Source: Labrenzia sp. 011 (GTDB lineage Bacteria; Pseudomonadota; Alphaproteobacteria; Rhizobiales; Stappiaceae). Taken from it: DNA of 64,000 nt. Position numbers and translations under genes: made by a program. The notes below the pieces were generated by a model. It did not search any database. It saw nothing but the letters and a program-made list of their open reading frames with translations, and had not been told where the DNA came from. Location of the stretch: NCBI RefSeq assembly GCF_003075075.1, contig NZ_QCYM01000019.1, positions 1-64,000 of the forward strand. The letters are read 5' to 3'. This document shows positions 26,476-35,503 of this stretch, piece after piece. Each line of letters starts with the position of its first letter. Position 1 is the first letter of the stretch.

Positions 26476-27585
26476 ATGATGTTCAAAAACACTTCGAGAC
26501 AGGGATCCACGCTCAGGTCGCTGCTGTCGTTCATCGGCTGGTGCGGTTGCCTTGGTGCCCTCGCCGCCTGCGCCCTGGGATTGGCCAATTTCGCGGCGCC
26601 CGGTTTCTGGCTCGCCGACAACATGAGTTTCTTCCTGAGACAGTTCCTCGCGGCCGGTCTTCTGGGCTGCCTTGGCGGAGCGCTCGGCTTTTTCGTGCGG
26701 CACCGCTTCGCGCTCCTGTACCGGATCGTATGGTTTCTGGCTGTGCTGTCTCTCCTGGGTCTTGCCGGACTGACCGGAGTCCGCACCCTGGCCAATACGG
26801 TCGAACCCGCCCCGCTGCGGGCGGGAAACGTGCCGCTCAAGGTCATTTCCATCAATCTCGAGCACCTGTTTCTGGGAGACGGCATCCTGCAGGCCTTTCT
26901 CGAAAGGGAAGCACCCGACATAGTCGTCCTTCAGGAAACCCTGTGGGGACTGCAGGAACGGCGCTGGCAGCGGCTGGGTCTGCCAGTCGGCAGTGCAGGA
27001 GAAAACGGCTTCCCTCCCTATCTCACGGTCGGGGAGCTGGGTGGCCTGGTTGTCTATTCCCGTTTCCCGGTGCGCCGGGAAACCTCGAAGGTCGTGCAGG
27101 GCGATCTGCCCCCCGGCGCCGACGTCTTTTACAACGCCGACCGGGAACTGCTGTCCCTGACGCTGGAAACGGATGCCGGACCGCTGCATCTTCTCGCCAT
27201 CCATCCGGACAGTCCGCGAACGCAGGCCCGCTGGCAGAACAGGCGCCGCTATCTCGACGAGGCCGACGGGATTGTCAGCGCTCTGAAAGCGGAAAAGGAC
27301 GGCCCCGTCCTGGCGATCGGCGACTGGAACAGTTCGCCCTGGTCCGCCCGGTTTCAGCAGTTCCTGACGGACAACGGACTGAAAACCGCCTATCCGGGAC
27401 GCTGGCCGCAGACCACAAGGTTTTTCTACGATTACCGCCTGCACTGGATCCTGGGAGCGCCGGTTGACCAGTTCGCGGTTTCCGATGACATCCAGGTGCT
27501 CAGCGTGTCGACAGGCCCCGATATCGGGTCCGACCACCTGCCGCTGATCGTCGAGCTTGGGCTGACGCCACCGGACGGCACCTGA
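26476..27585 (+). CDS. Membrane-anchored endonuclease/exonuclease/phosphatase family protein
   Basis: About 369 aa. Two or three N-terminal transmembrane helices (LGALAACALGLANFAAPGF, FLAAGLLGCLGGALGFFV, VWFLAVLSLLGLAGL) precede an EEP-fold domain: VISINLEHL, the catalytic-type IVVLQET, HPDSPRTQ, AIGDWNSSPWS and the terminal SDHLPLIVEL. The domain probably faces the periplasm. EEP domains cleave phosphodiesters in nucleic acids or lipids; which one is unknown. Several Met codons compete (26449, 26476, 26479) and none has a strong ribosome-binding site. Confidence 0.82.
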   Translation: MMFKNTSRQGSTLRSLLSFIGWCGCLGALAACALGLANFAAPGFWLADNMSFFLRQFLAAGLLGCLGGALGFFVRHRFALLYRIVWFLAVLSLLGLAGLTGVRTLANTVEPAPLRAGNVPLKVISINLEHLFLGDGILQAFLEREAPDIVVLQETLWGLQERRWQRLGLPVGSAGENGFPPYLTVGELGGLVVYSRFPVRRETSKVVQGDLPPGADVFYNADRELLSLTLETDAGPLHLLAIHPDSPRTQARWQNRRRYLDEADGIVSALKAEKDGPVLAIGDWNSSPWSARFQQFLTDNGLKTAYPGRWPQTTRFFYDYRLHWILGAPVDQFAVSDDIQVLSVSTGPDIGSDHLPLIVELGLTPPDGT

Positions 27586-27677
27586 AAGATTGCCTGTGAC
27601 TTCAACCGCAGGCTGTTTGAGACGCCGCCGCGGATTGGAAACAGTGTGCACATCCCAACCGATTCCCCTGCAGACCC

Positions 27678-28256
27678 ATGGCCAAGATCTATTTCAACTA
27701 CTCCGCGATGAATGCCGGCAAGTCGACGGCTCTCCTTCAGGCCGCCTATAACTACAAGGAGCGGGGCATGAACGCGCTCCTGCTCATCGCGGCGTTCGAC
27801 GACCGCGCCGGCAAGGGCCGGGTCGCATCGCGGATCGGGCTGTCCGCCGAGGCGGATATCTTCTCCTCCGCCGACAATGTGCTCGACCATGTATCGAGGG
27901 CGCATGACACCGTGCCGGTGGATGCCGTCCTGGTCGACGAGGCCCAGTTCCTCACCGAGGATCAGGTGTGGCAACTCGCAGGGGTCGCCGACCGGATGCG
28001 CATTCCGGTGATGTGTTTCGGACTGCGCACCGATTTTCAGGGCAAGCTCTTTCCCGGCAGCGCCGCCCTGCTGGCCCTTGCGGACAATCTGAAGGAAATC
28101 AAGACCATCTGCTGGTGCGGCCGCAAGGCCACCATGACCGCCCGCCTGACCGGAGACGGCCGGATTGTCGAGGACGGCGATCAGGTCGTCATCGGCGGCA
28201 ACGAGACCTACGTCTCCCTGTGCCGCAACCACTGGACACGACGGGACCTGGGGTAA
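27678..28256 (+). CDS. tdk: Thymidine kinase
   Basis: A 192-aa type II (TK1-like) thymidine kinase that salvages thymidine to dTMP with ATP. It has the P-loop SAMNAGKST near the N-terminus, the lasso/catalytic stretch VDEAQFL, a nucleoside-binding Tyr-containing loop near the C-terminus ([10 protein letters not shown]), and zinc ligands from CWCGRKA and CRNH. Length and motif order are those of a complete enzyme. Confidence 0.95.
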   Translation: MAKIYFNYSAMNAGKSTALLQAAYNYKERGMNALLLIAAFDDRAGKGRVASRIGLSAEADIFSSADNVLDHVSRAHDTVPVDAVLVDEAQFLTEDQVWQLAGVADRMRIPVMCFGLRTDFQGKLFPGSAALLALADNLKEIKTICWCGRKATMTARLTGDGRIVEDGDQVVIGGNETYVSLCRNHWTRRDLG

Positions 28257-28441
28257 TCCCCCGCCCCCTTGCGCGGTGCCCGATTGCCCGGGCCGGCACC
28301 TCATCAAGGCATTGGAAAAACAGGCAATCTTTTTAACGCCCGGGAATGTGCTAGATTTCCGCCCGAAATGTCACACAAGAAACGCCTGTCACACACATTT
28401 TATTCCGGTGACCAGGTTCAAAAGAAAGATCAGGGCAGCAA

Positions 28442-28882
28442 ATGATCAAGGAATTTCGGGACTTCATCGCCAAGGGCAACGTTATGGACCTTGCCGTCGG
28501 CATCATCATCGGTGCGGCCTTCACGGCAATCGTCTCCAGCCTGGTTACGGATCTCATCAATCCGGTCATCGGGCTGATGCTCGGCGGGATCGACTTCACG
28601 TCGATGTATATCGTTCTGTCCGGAGACGTGCCGGCCGGTGCCGGCCTGGAAGCCGCGCGGGAAAGCGGCGCGGCGGTGTTCGCCTACGGAGCGTTTCTCA
28701 CCGCATGTATCAACTTCCTGATCATCGCCTATGTCGTCTTCATGCTCGTCAAGGCGGTCAACAAGATCAAGGCAGCGGCGGAAAAGCCGGACGATGTGGA
28801 GCCTGAAGTCGAAACCGGCCCGTCGGAACTGGACGTCCTGATCGACATCCGCAACCAGCTTCGCGGCGGCGCCGCGCAATAA
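28442..28882 (+). CDS. mscL: Large-conductance mechanosensitive channel MscL
   Basis: A 146-aa inner-membrane channel that opens under membrane tension to release solutes on osmotic downshock. The N-terminal amphipathic helix and pore helix [20 protein letters not shown], with [16 protein letters not shown], are diagnostic. A second helix ([17 protein letters not shown]) and a C-terminal cytoplasmic helix with LLDIR-like [10 protein letters not shown] complete the monomer. The gene appears monocistronic. Confidence 0.96.
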   Translation: MIKEFRDFIAKGNVMDLAVGIIIGAAFTAIVSSLVTDLINPVIGLMLGGIDFTSMYIVLSGDVPAGAGLEAARESGAAVFAYGAFLTACINFLIIAYVVFMLVKAVNKIKAAAEKPDDVEPEVETGPSELDVLIDIRNQLRGGAAQ

Positions 28883-29058
28883 CGCCCGGCGGCGAAAGCA
28901 GGCTCAACGGCCGGCAATGTGCCGGTAGCGACATTCGGTCCGGCGCGGAGACAACACCGCGCCGGACCGGCCCATCTCTCACAATCCCCTTTCGTCATGA
29001 CAACTCTTGCCTTGAAGCGCTGCCCGCGCGCTCTTAAAAGAGGGCAAACGGATCAGCA

Positions 29059-29361
29059 ATGGGTGGCAGAATGCTCGGCAAGTTGTTCAAATCCCTCTTC
29101 GGTTCCTCGGGCGAGGGCGAAAAATCCGCTTCGAAGAGCACGACGGTCGTCTATAACGAATATGAGATCATCGCGGAGCCGCAGCTCTCGAACAGTCAAT
29201 GGCTGGTGGCCGGGCGGATCGAAAAGCAGATCGGCGATACGGTAAAGACCCATGTCTTCATCCGCGCCGATACCCTGCCCGATGAGCAGGGTGCGGCGAA
29301 CGAAATGATCCGCAAGGCGAAAATGATGATTGACCAGCAGGGCGATAGCATATTCGATTGA
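29059..29361 (+). CDS. HlyU family protein
   Basis: A 100-aa protein of the HlyU family (PF10115). Typical stretches are a basic start (MLGKLFKSLFG), VYNEYEIIAEPQ, WLVAGRIEKQI and HVFIRADTLP ... IRKAKMMIDQQGDSIF. In Vibrio, HlyU is a regulator of hemolysin genes; rhizobial members are short and their role is not known. ATG 29059 or 29071 could be the start; the shorter form begins as most relatives do. Confidence 0.83.
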   Translation: MGGRMLGKLFKSLFGSSGEGEKSASKSTTVVYNEYEIIAEPQLSNSQWLVAGRIEKQIGDTVKTHVFIRADTLPDEQGAANEMIRKAKMMIDQQGDSIFD

Positions 29362-29469
29362 GCTGTCGGGCGGACGGGGCCGAAACACCGCCGTGCGAAC
29401 GCCTCCCCGGGCCATCTCGGGCCCCTGACGACCAGGGTGTGAACTCCTGCCTGAAATCTGAAAGCCGAC

Positions 29470-30042
29470 ATGACACGACACGTAGTTCTCAGCCTGCCCA
29501 ATCTTCTGACCTACGGCCGCATACTGGCGGTACCGGCGGTTGCGGCCTGTTTTTACTTCGAGGGCAACACACCGCGCTGGATCGCGCTGGGCATCTTCAT
29601 CCTGGCCGCCGTGACCGACTTTTTCGACGGATATCTGGCACGTGCCTGGCAACAGCAATCCGCTCTGGGGCGCATGCTGGACCCGATCGCAGACAAGCTG
29701 CTGGTCTCCGTCTGCCTGCTGATTCTGGCCGGGGACGGCACGATCGGCGGCTGGTCCATGATCGCCGCGATCATCATCCTGTGCCGCGAGATCCTTGTCT
29801 CGGGACTGCGGGAGTTTCTGGCAGAACTCCAGGTCAGCGTCCCGGTCACCAAGCTGGCGAAATGGAAGACCACGGTTCAGTTGATCGCCATCGCCTTCCT
29901 CCTGGCGGGGCCCGCCGGCGACACGGTTCTTCCGGGAACCACCCTGACCGGCCTCATTGCCCTCTGGCTTGCCGCCACACTGACCCTATATACGGGATAC
30001 GATTATTTCCGGGCCGGTATCGGCCATCTCATCACCAAGTAG
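29470..30042 (+). CDS. pgsA: CDP-diacylglycerol-glycerol-3-phosphate 3-phosphatidyltransferase
   Basis: A 190-aa integral membrane enzyme that makes phosphatidylglycerol phosphate from CDP-diacylglycerol and glycerol-3-phosphate. The CDP-alcohol phosphotransferase signature D-x2-DG-x2-AR-x8-G-x3-D-x3-D is present (DFFDGYLARA ... GRMLDPIADK). Six membrane helices fit. In many rhizobia pgsA follows uvrC and precedes moaD-moaE; here five genes separate it from uvrC, but moaD-moaE still follow. Confidence 0.95.
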   Translation: MTRHVVLSLPNLLTYGRILAVPAVAACFYFEGNTPRWIALGIFILAAVTDFFDGYLARAWQQQSALGRMLDPIADKLLVSVCLLILAGDGTIGGWSMIAAIIILCREILVSGLREFLAELQVSVPVTKLAKWKTTVQLIAIAFLLAGPAGDTVLPGTTLTGLIALWLAATLTLYTGYDYFRAGIGHLITK

Positions 30043-30199
30043 AAAGCCGGAGAGCGCAGCCGGAAGCCGGCCGGACAGCCCCTGTTGACCGGGATGCGCC
30101 ATTCCGGGCGGCAGGACTTTCCCCGCCTGACAAGTCAAGTTAAGCTCGCCGGATCCGGTTCACGCACTTCGGCGTCTCCGGCACATCATTGAGGGTCTC

Positions 30200-30451
30200 A
30201 TGAACATTCGTTATTTCGCCTGGGTCCGTGAACGGGTCGGCGTCGAAGAAGAAACGATTGAGGTTCCGGGCGGGGTGAAAACCGTCGCCGATCTGATCTC
30301 GCATTTGAAAACCCTGGACGACAACCACGCTGCCGCCTTCGAGGAGGAGGACGCCATCCGGGTTGCACTCGACCAGCTGCACGTGGAAGCGGACACCGCT
30401 CTTGGCGACGCCAGAGAGGTCGCCTTCTTCCCGCCGATGACGGGTGGTTGA
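30200..30451 (+). CDS. moaD: Molybdopterin synthase small subunit MoaD
   Basis: An 83-aa beta-grasp protein ending in the Gly-Gly tail (FFPPMTGG) that is thiocarboxylated and donates sulfur for molybdopterin synthesis. N-terminal IRYFAWVRERVG and VALDQLHV match the family. It is followed three bases later by moaE, with which it forms the molybdopterin synthase heterotetramer. Confidence 0.95.
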   Translation: MNIRYFAWVRERVGVEEETIEVPGGVKTVADLISHLKTLDDNHAAAFEEEDAIRVALDQLHVEADTALGDAREVAFFPPMTGG

Positions 30452-30454
30452 ACC

Positions 30455-30922
30455 ATGCAGGTGACACCGCTTGTCAGGGTCCAGGCAGAGGATTTCGACG
30501 CCGGGGCGGAAACGCGCCGGCTGACATCCGGCCGCAAGGATGTCGGAGCCCTCGTAACCTTCACCGGTCTGTGCCGCGACGAGGCGGGAACGCTTGAGGC
30601 GCTGGAACTGGAACACTACCCCGGCATGGCCGAAGCCGAGCTGACACGCATCGCCGAGGAGGCCGTCCACCGCTGGCCCCTCACCGGCCTGAGCGTCATT
30701 CATCGCTTCGGAAAGATCGCGCCGGGCGAAAACATCGTGCTGGTCGTTGCCGCCTCGGCGCATCGGCGTGCGGCTTTCGAGGCCGCGGACTTTCTTATGG
30801 ATTTCCTGAAAACCAGGGCTCCTTTCTGGAAGAAGGAGCATCTCCGCTCCGGTGCCGGCAGCACCTGGGTGAACACCAAAGCGGGCGACGAGGAAGATGC
30901 CGCGCGGTGGTCCCCGACCTGA
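30455..30922 (+). CDS. moaE: Molybdopterin synthase catalytic subunit MoaE
   Basis: A 155-aa subunit that converts precursor Z (cPMP) to molybdopterin. Active-site stretches are seen: DVGALVTFTGLCRDE (N-terminal arginine loop), LELEHYPGMAE, HRFGKIAPGE and RAPFWKKEH with the conserved lysines. It is immediately downstream of moaD. Confidence 0.95.
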   Translation: MQVTPLVRVQAEDFDAGAETRRLTSGRKDVGALVTFTGLCRDEAGTLEALELEHYPGMAEAELTRIAEEAVHRWPLTGLSVIHRFGKIAPGENIVLVVAASAHRRAAFEAADFLMDFLKTRAPFWKKEHLRSGAGSTWVNTKAGDEEDAARWSPT

Positions 30923-30965
30923 CCCGGACCGGCCGCGTTTCCGACTGTTGACGGCATAATCCTCC

Positions 30966-32327
30966 ATGCCCTCCCCGGCGCCAGACAGCGTCATTTTCTT
31001 TCGAATTGGTCCCTGTTCCGTGAAAAATAACGAAGATATTTCCAGCAGCCCGGCAGCGCAGACCGGCTCCGGCAGCTACCGCGAAGTCCTGCGCGAACCC
31101 GGCATTCCATTCGCCGAGTTCGTGGCCATCATCGCGATGATCATGGCGCTCAACGCCATGGCCATCGACGTGATGCTTCCCGCCTTGCCGGCCATCGCCA
31201 ACGCGCTTGACATTGCCGCGGACAACGACCGGCAACTCATTCTTCTCGTCTATCTGATCGGTTTCGGAGGCGGACAGCTGTTTTTCGGCCCGGTCGCGGA
31301 CAACGTCGGCCGGCGCAAGGTCCTGATCGGCGGGCTGGCGCTCTACAGTCTGGCCAGTGTCGTCTGCATTTTCGCGATGGATGTCGATCATCTGCTGATC
31401 GCACGTGCGCTGCAGGGCATCGGCTGCGCTGCCGCCCGAGTTGCGGCGCTTTCCGTCGTTCGCGATTGCTACACCGGCCGGCGCATGGGCAAGGTCATGT
31501 CGCTGGTCATGATGGTCTTCATGTCCGTCCCCGTCGTCGCGCCCTCCATCGGCCAGGCCCTCCTGCTTGTCGCCGGCTGGCACTGGATCTTCGCCCTGCT
31601 GCTGCTGTCCGGCGTTGTGATGCTGCTGTGGACCGGTTTTCGCCTGCCCGAAACCCTGGAGCCGGAAAACCGGCGTCCCCTGGTTTTCTCCACGATCTCC
31701 AGCGCCTACCTGATGGCCCTGACGACACGCGTCAGCCTTGGATATACAGTCGGCACCGCATTTGTGTTCGGCGGCCTGTTCTCCTTCCTCGCCATGTCGC
31801 AGCAGATCTTTGTCGACATTTTCGACCTGGGAACATTGTTCCCGATCGTATTCGCCGCAATCGCCACCACCATGGCCGCGGCCTCCTTCCTGAATTCCCA
31901 GCTCGTGGAAGCCATCGGCATGCGCCGCCTCTCCCATGCCGCCGCGGTGATCTACACCCTGACAGGCATGACGATCCTGCTGCTTGCCGCTTTCGGCTAC
32001 GAGAATTTCTGGATCTTCCTGGTCCTGGTGACCATCATCATGACGACGTTCGGCTTCATCGGCGCGAATTTCAACACCATGGCCATGGAGCCGCTTGGCG
32101 CCATCGCCGGGACCGCCTCTTCCGTGATCGGCTTCGTCAGCACCCTGGGCGGTGCGCTTCTGGGCTATATCATGGGCCAGCTCTTCGACGGCACGACCCT
32201 GCCCCTCGGGCTGGCCTACACGGTCTACGGCCTGTGCGCCATCGGCTGCATCCTCTATGCCGAAGGCGGCCGCATGTTCCATGCGGTCGAACGCGGGGCG
32301 TCCCCGGACCAGGGCGCCGGATCGTAG
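30966..32327 (+). CDS. Bcr/CflA family multidrug efflux MFS transporter
   Basis: A 453-aa proton-driven exporter with 12 predicted transmembrane helices. Motif A between TM2 and TM3 is GPVADNVGRRKVLIGG; MAIDVMLPALPAIA at TM1 and RALQGIGCAAARV at TM4 are typical of Bcr/CflA. It likely exports antibiotics or sulfonamide-like compounds. A hydrophilic N-terminal lead of ~35 aa precedes the first helix; GTG at 31020 is an alternative start. Convergent with the cellulose operon. Confidence 0.92.
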   Translation: MPSPAPDSVIFFRIGPCSVKNNEDISSSPAAQTGSGSYREVLREPGIPFAEFVAIIAMIMALNAMAIDVMLPALPAIANALDIAADNDRQLILLVYLIGFGGGQLFFGPVADNVGRRKVLIGGLALYSLASVVCIFAMDVDHLLIARALQGIGCAAARVAALSVVRDCYTGRRMGKVMSLVMMVFMSVPVVAPSIGQALLLVAGWHWIFALLLLSGVVMLLWTGFRLPETLEPENRRPLVFSTISSAYLMALTTRVSLGYTVGTAFVFGGLFSFLAMSQQIFVDIFDLGTLFPIVFAAIATTMAAASFLNSQLVEAIGMRRLSHAAAVIYTLTGMTILLLAAFGYENFWIFLVLVTIIMTTFGFIGANFNTMAMEPLGAIAGTASSVIGFVSTLGGALLGYIMGQLFDGTTLPLGLAYTVYGLCAIGCILYAEGGRMFHAVERGASPDQGAGS

Positions 32328-32345
32328 CAAACAAAACAACAGGCA

Positions 32346-32376
32346 GGCGGCCGGTCCAAAGAGGATACCGGCTGCC
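32346..32376 (-). terminator. Terminator of the cellulose operon
   Basis: GGCGGCCGGT pairs with ACCGGCTGCC (one mismatch) around an 11-nt loop. Read on the minus strand it follows the bcsK stop by about 9 bases and is trailed by a T-rich stretch (TGTTGTTTTGTTT). It can also end the convergent MFS gene. Confidence 0.65.
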
Positions 32377-32384
32377 CCGCCAGA

Positions 32385-34433
32385 TCAGTCATGAATTTCT
32401 TTGGAACGCCCTCGCCGCAGATCATGGGTGTCGGTGACGCCCTTTTTCCCGTCGCTGTAGCCAGCTGACGCGAGAGCTTCGAACACCTGCAATGCATCTT
32501 CATAGCGCCCCATCTGGGCATAGGCGTAACCGCGCAAAAGCATCAGATCGACCTGTTCGGGCTCATATCTGCGGCGCTCGTCGAGCGTGAGCAATGTTTC
32601 CGTGTAGCGCCCGGCTTCGAAAGCGGCGCTTGCGCGTTTGGACAGCAGACTGAGCTGCAGTTCGCGCGTCCGCACGGGGGACATCCGGCCCTGTGTTGCC
32701 GCGACGGAGGCCCGTTCGACCAGACCAAGTCTGAGATAGGCCAGGCTTTGTCCATAGGCGGCATCGCTTCGCGTGGTTTCGCTTGCCGCCGACAGGGCCA
32801 CCGCAAAAACGTCAACCGCCTCGAGAGGCCGGTTCCGGTTCATGAGGCACCACCCGCGGGAAAGCGCCGCTGCAGGAGAGAGAGCCGAAGGCGGAACGTA
32901 TCTGTCGCAATTGGAAGCGGCCACTCCGGCACGGGCCTGGCCGCTGCGGCTGACGGGCGCGCTCTTTTGCGCCAGGCTACCTGCAAGAGCCGCGATCCTC
33001 GCGGAGCGGTCCGACCAATGCGCAACCAGGGTTTCGAAGCGGCTGCGCTCCTCCAGCTTGCGCAGTGCCAGAGCAAGACCATAGGCAGCGGCCTCGTCGC
33101 TCGCATCCCACCTCAGGGCAACCTGAAACCAGTCCGCAGCGGTTTTGCTCTGTCCGATCTCGTAGGCATACCAGCCGATCTGGCGCGCAGCATTGGAATC
33201 CCTGGCTTTGGCCACCGCCTGCACGATCGTCTCGAAGACACTGGCATCGATTTTTTCCCTGGGCTCCTGCGCCAGGATAGCGGATACGGCCGCGAGATAG
33301 TTCGCCCGGTCCCGGGCCGACGTGTCCCACCAGGGCCGCAGCACCGCTTCGGCCTGCGTCGCTTTCCCGGCGCCGATCAGCGCCAGTCCCAGCCCCTGTG
33401 CGGCTTCTTCGGATTTGTTGCGCAACGAGGCTTTCCGGAACCAGTCTTCAGAAACCGCAAAGTTCTTCTGTTCCAGGAAATACCAGCCCAGCAACAGCGC
33501 ATCTTCATCGGTGTCTTCCGCATCGGCGATCTGTTCGATCCGCGCGAGATCCTCCGGATTGGCCGCCTTTCCGTTTTTCAGGCTGCGCGCGATGCTCAGT
33601 CGGACCAGATCGTTGCGAACCGCCTCGAACTCACCCTGCCCGTCCGCCTTCAGCCGCTCTTCCGCTATCAACTGATCGATATCCGCATCCGGCAGCACAT
33701 CTATGGCCTTGCGGATGGTGGAGATCCGCTCGGAAGGAACATCGCAGTTTTTCAGGATATAGAAATAGGCGTCTTTCGCGCGGTCAATCTTGTCCTCCTT
33801 GATGAAGGCGTCTGCCAACCGCCACAGGACATCGACATTCGCGCAGGTCAACAGCTCCGGATTGTTGGCGGCGATCCGTATGACCGTGGTGTACTGTTCA
33901 AGATGAGACGCGTTGACGAGACGGCTCCGGGCTTCGGCAGTGTCCAGTTTTTCCAGCATATCCTCCGGCGGAGACCAATCCGGATCGGCCTGCCGTCGCT
34001 CGTCTATCAGCCGTCGCAGTTCGGAGTATTCTCCCTCGGCAAAGGCCTTCCACATCCGGTCCAGCTCGGGATCGCTTGCAATCTGCAGCGAAGCCAGATC
34101 CTCCGGTGGGGTCCAGTCGGGATACAGGTTCTGGAGCCTCTCGATTTCCTTTTTCAGCCGCGTCGTGTCACCGGACTGGGCGAAATATCGCAGCCCCGCC
34201 AGATCGGCCGGCGACAATTGCGTTTCCCCTGAACCGTCGTTCTTTTCAGGTCCACGGCCCGCATTTGAATGACCGGCGGCACCAAAACCCGGACGTTCGT
34301 CAACACTTTGCTGCGCAGACGTATTGTCTGCGGCCGTTGCCGAAAACAATGACTGGTCCGCGGACAGCACGGAGTGAACGGAAAATCCCGCGCCAAGCAT
34401 CAATACGGAAATGACGATCCATCTCATAGGCAC
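32385..34433 (-). CDS. bcsK: TPR-rich periplasmic cellulose-operon protein (BcsK-like)
   Basis: A 682-aa protein with a signal peptide (IVISVLMLGAGFSVHSVLSA) and many TPR-type helical repeats from ~residue 120 to the end (for example AAYGLALALRKLEERSRF, GRYEDALQVFEALASAGY). It lacks the C-terminal beta-barrel of BcsC. In alphaproteobacterial cellulose operons of the Agrobacterium type, such a TPR protein (BcsK) replaces BcsC as periplasmic scaffold. The identification rests on operon position and repeats. It overlaps bcsZ by 10 bp; start is GTG 34433 or ATG 34427. Confidence 0.75.
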   Translation of the reverse strand: MPMRWIVISVLMLGAGFSVHSVLSADQSLFSATAADNTSAQQSVDERPGFGAAGHSNAGRGPEKNDGSGETQLSPADLAGLRYFAQSGDTTRLKKEIERLQNLYPDWTPPEDLASLQIASDPELDRMWKAFAEGEYSELRRLIDERRQADPDWSPPEDMLEKLDTAEARSRLVNASHLEQYTTVIRIAANNPELLTCANVDVLWRLADAFIKEDKIDRAKDAYFYILKNCDVPSERISTIRKAIDVLPDADIDQLIAEERLKADGQGEFEAVRNDLVRLSIARSLKNGKAANPEDLARIEQIADAEDTDEDALLLGWYFLEQKNFAVSEDWFRKASLRNKSEEAAQGLGLALIGAGKATQAEAVLRPWWDTSARDRANYLAAVSAILAQEPREKIDASVFETIVQAVAKARDSNAARQIGWYAYEIGQSKTAADWFQVALRWDASDEAAAYGLALALRKLEERSRFETLVAHWSDRSARIAALAGSLAQKSAPVSRSGQARAGVAASNCDRYVPPSALSPAAALSRGWCLMNRNRPLEAVDVFAVALSAASETTRSDAAYGQSLAYLRLGLVERASVAATQGRMSPVRTRELQLSLLSKRASAAFEAGRYTETLLTLDERRRYEPEQVDLMLLRGYAYAQMGRYEDALQVFEALASAGYSDGKKGVTDTHDLRRGRSKEIHD

Positions 34434-35503
34434 ACCGGATGCCGTTCGGCGAGAAACGACAGGACAAGAAGGTGGAGTGTCGAAGGGTAGTAGCTGGTCG
34501 GCTGAAACGTTTTCACGTCATCCGGCAGCGGTTTTCCTTCGAAAATGCATTCAAGAGCCGCACCAATGGAAACATAGCCCGGATCGGTTAACGTTTCGGT
34601 CTGCTTGCCGGACAGAACATTGACGAGCCGGAGGGCCCTGTCGGGCCCGCCCATGAATTTCACGAACGGCTCGAGGAGCCCCGCGGTTTCGTTGCCGGCG
34701 CGGATAAGGTAGAGCGGGATGCGAATGGCATTGTAGCCGAAGTCGGTCGGAAAGCTGGCCGCCGGAGCAACGCCCTCATGCAGGCTTATCCAGTCGCTCG
34801 GCAGCATGTCCGCACCGAAACGCGCCTCTTGCAGAAGCTGGAGACCGTTGTTCGACAGCTCGTTCCAGTGCTCCGCCCCCGTCAGTTCGGCCAGAACCGG
34901 AATTGCCTCGAATATCCAGTACGACAGGTTGATTACCGGCCCGTCCTTGCCGTCTTCGGCGCCGAAGCCGCTGGCCGCCGGCCGCAGAAGCCATTTCCCG
35001 TCATGCTGGAAAACAAGGTTCAGGGCGATTGCATCCGCGATGTTCCTGGCAGGCACCTCCAGTTCGGGCCGTGCCCAGTTCCTTGCCGCAAGAGCCAGAC
35101 TGTAGGCGACAAGCACATCCCCGTCGGACGCGTTGTTGATGTCCTTTATGTGCGGTTCCGTCGCCGGGTCCCATTTCCAGGCAATCAGGCCATCGTCGCG
35201 CAACCGCATGTTCGTCTCGGTGAACGACCAGATCTGGTCGAAGGTCACCTGATCGTTCGAAAGATAGGCAAGCAGCAGACCGTATCCCTGGCTCTCGCTA
35301 TGACTGATATTGCCGTTCTCGTTGTCCACGACACGACCGCTGCTCGTGACGAAGCGGGAGACGTAGGAATACCACTCAGCCTGGCTGATGGTGCCGGGTT
35401 GAGGTTCATACACCTGCGCGGAGACGGAAATTGCCGAAGACGACAGCATGACGGTTGCCGAAACGATCCATTGCGCGAATTTTCCTGAAGCACCCTTTTT
35501 CAC
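34424..35503 (-). CDS. bcsZ: Glycoside hydrolase family 8 endoglucanase BcsZ
   Basis: A 359-aa periplasmic cellulase (CelC in Agrobacterium) that trims nascent beta-1,4-glucan. A signal peptide ends at SVSA. The GH8 acid residues are in ISHSESQGYGLLLA (Glu, general acid), NNASDGDVLVAYSLALA (Asp) and TDFGYNAIRIPLYLIRA. Length is normal. It overlaps bcsB by 4 bp (ATGA), so it is translationally coupled inside the cellulose operon. Confidence 0.93.
   Translation of the reverse strand: MKKGASGKFAQWIVSATVMLSSSAISVSAQVYEPQPGTISQAEWYSYVSRFVTSSGRVVDNENGNISHSESQGYGLLLAYLSNDQVTFDQIWSFTETNMRLRDDGLIAWKWDPATEPHIKDINNASDGDVLVAYSLALAARNWARPELEVPARNIADAIALNLVFQHDGKWLLRPAASGFGAEDGKDGPVINLSYWIFEAIPVLAELTGAEHWNELSNNGLQLLQEARFGADMLPSDWISLHEGVAPAASFPTDFGYNAIRIPLYLIRAGNETAGLLEPFVKFMGGPDRALRLVNVLSGKQTETLTDPGYVSIGAALECIFEGKPLPDDVKTFQPTSYYPSTLHLLVLSFLAERHPVCL

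Noticed and set aside
24783..26921. 712-codon minus-strand frame opposite the sulfotransferase
   Set aside because: Spans two clearly coding plus-strand genes and has no family pattern.
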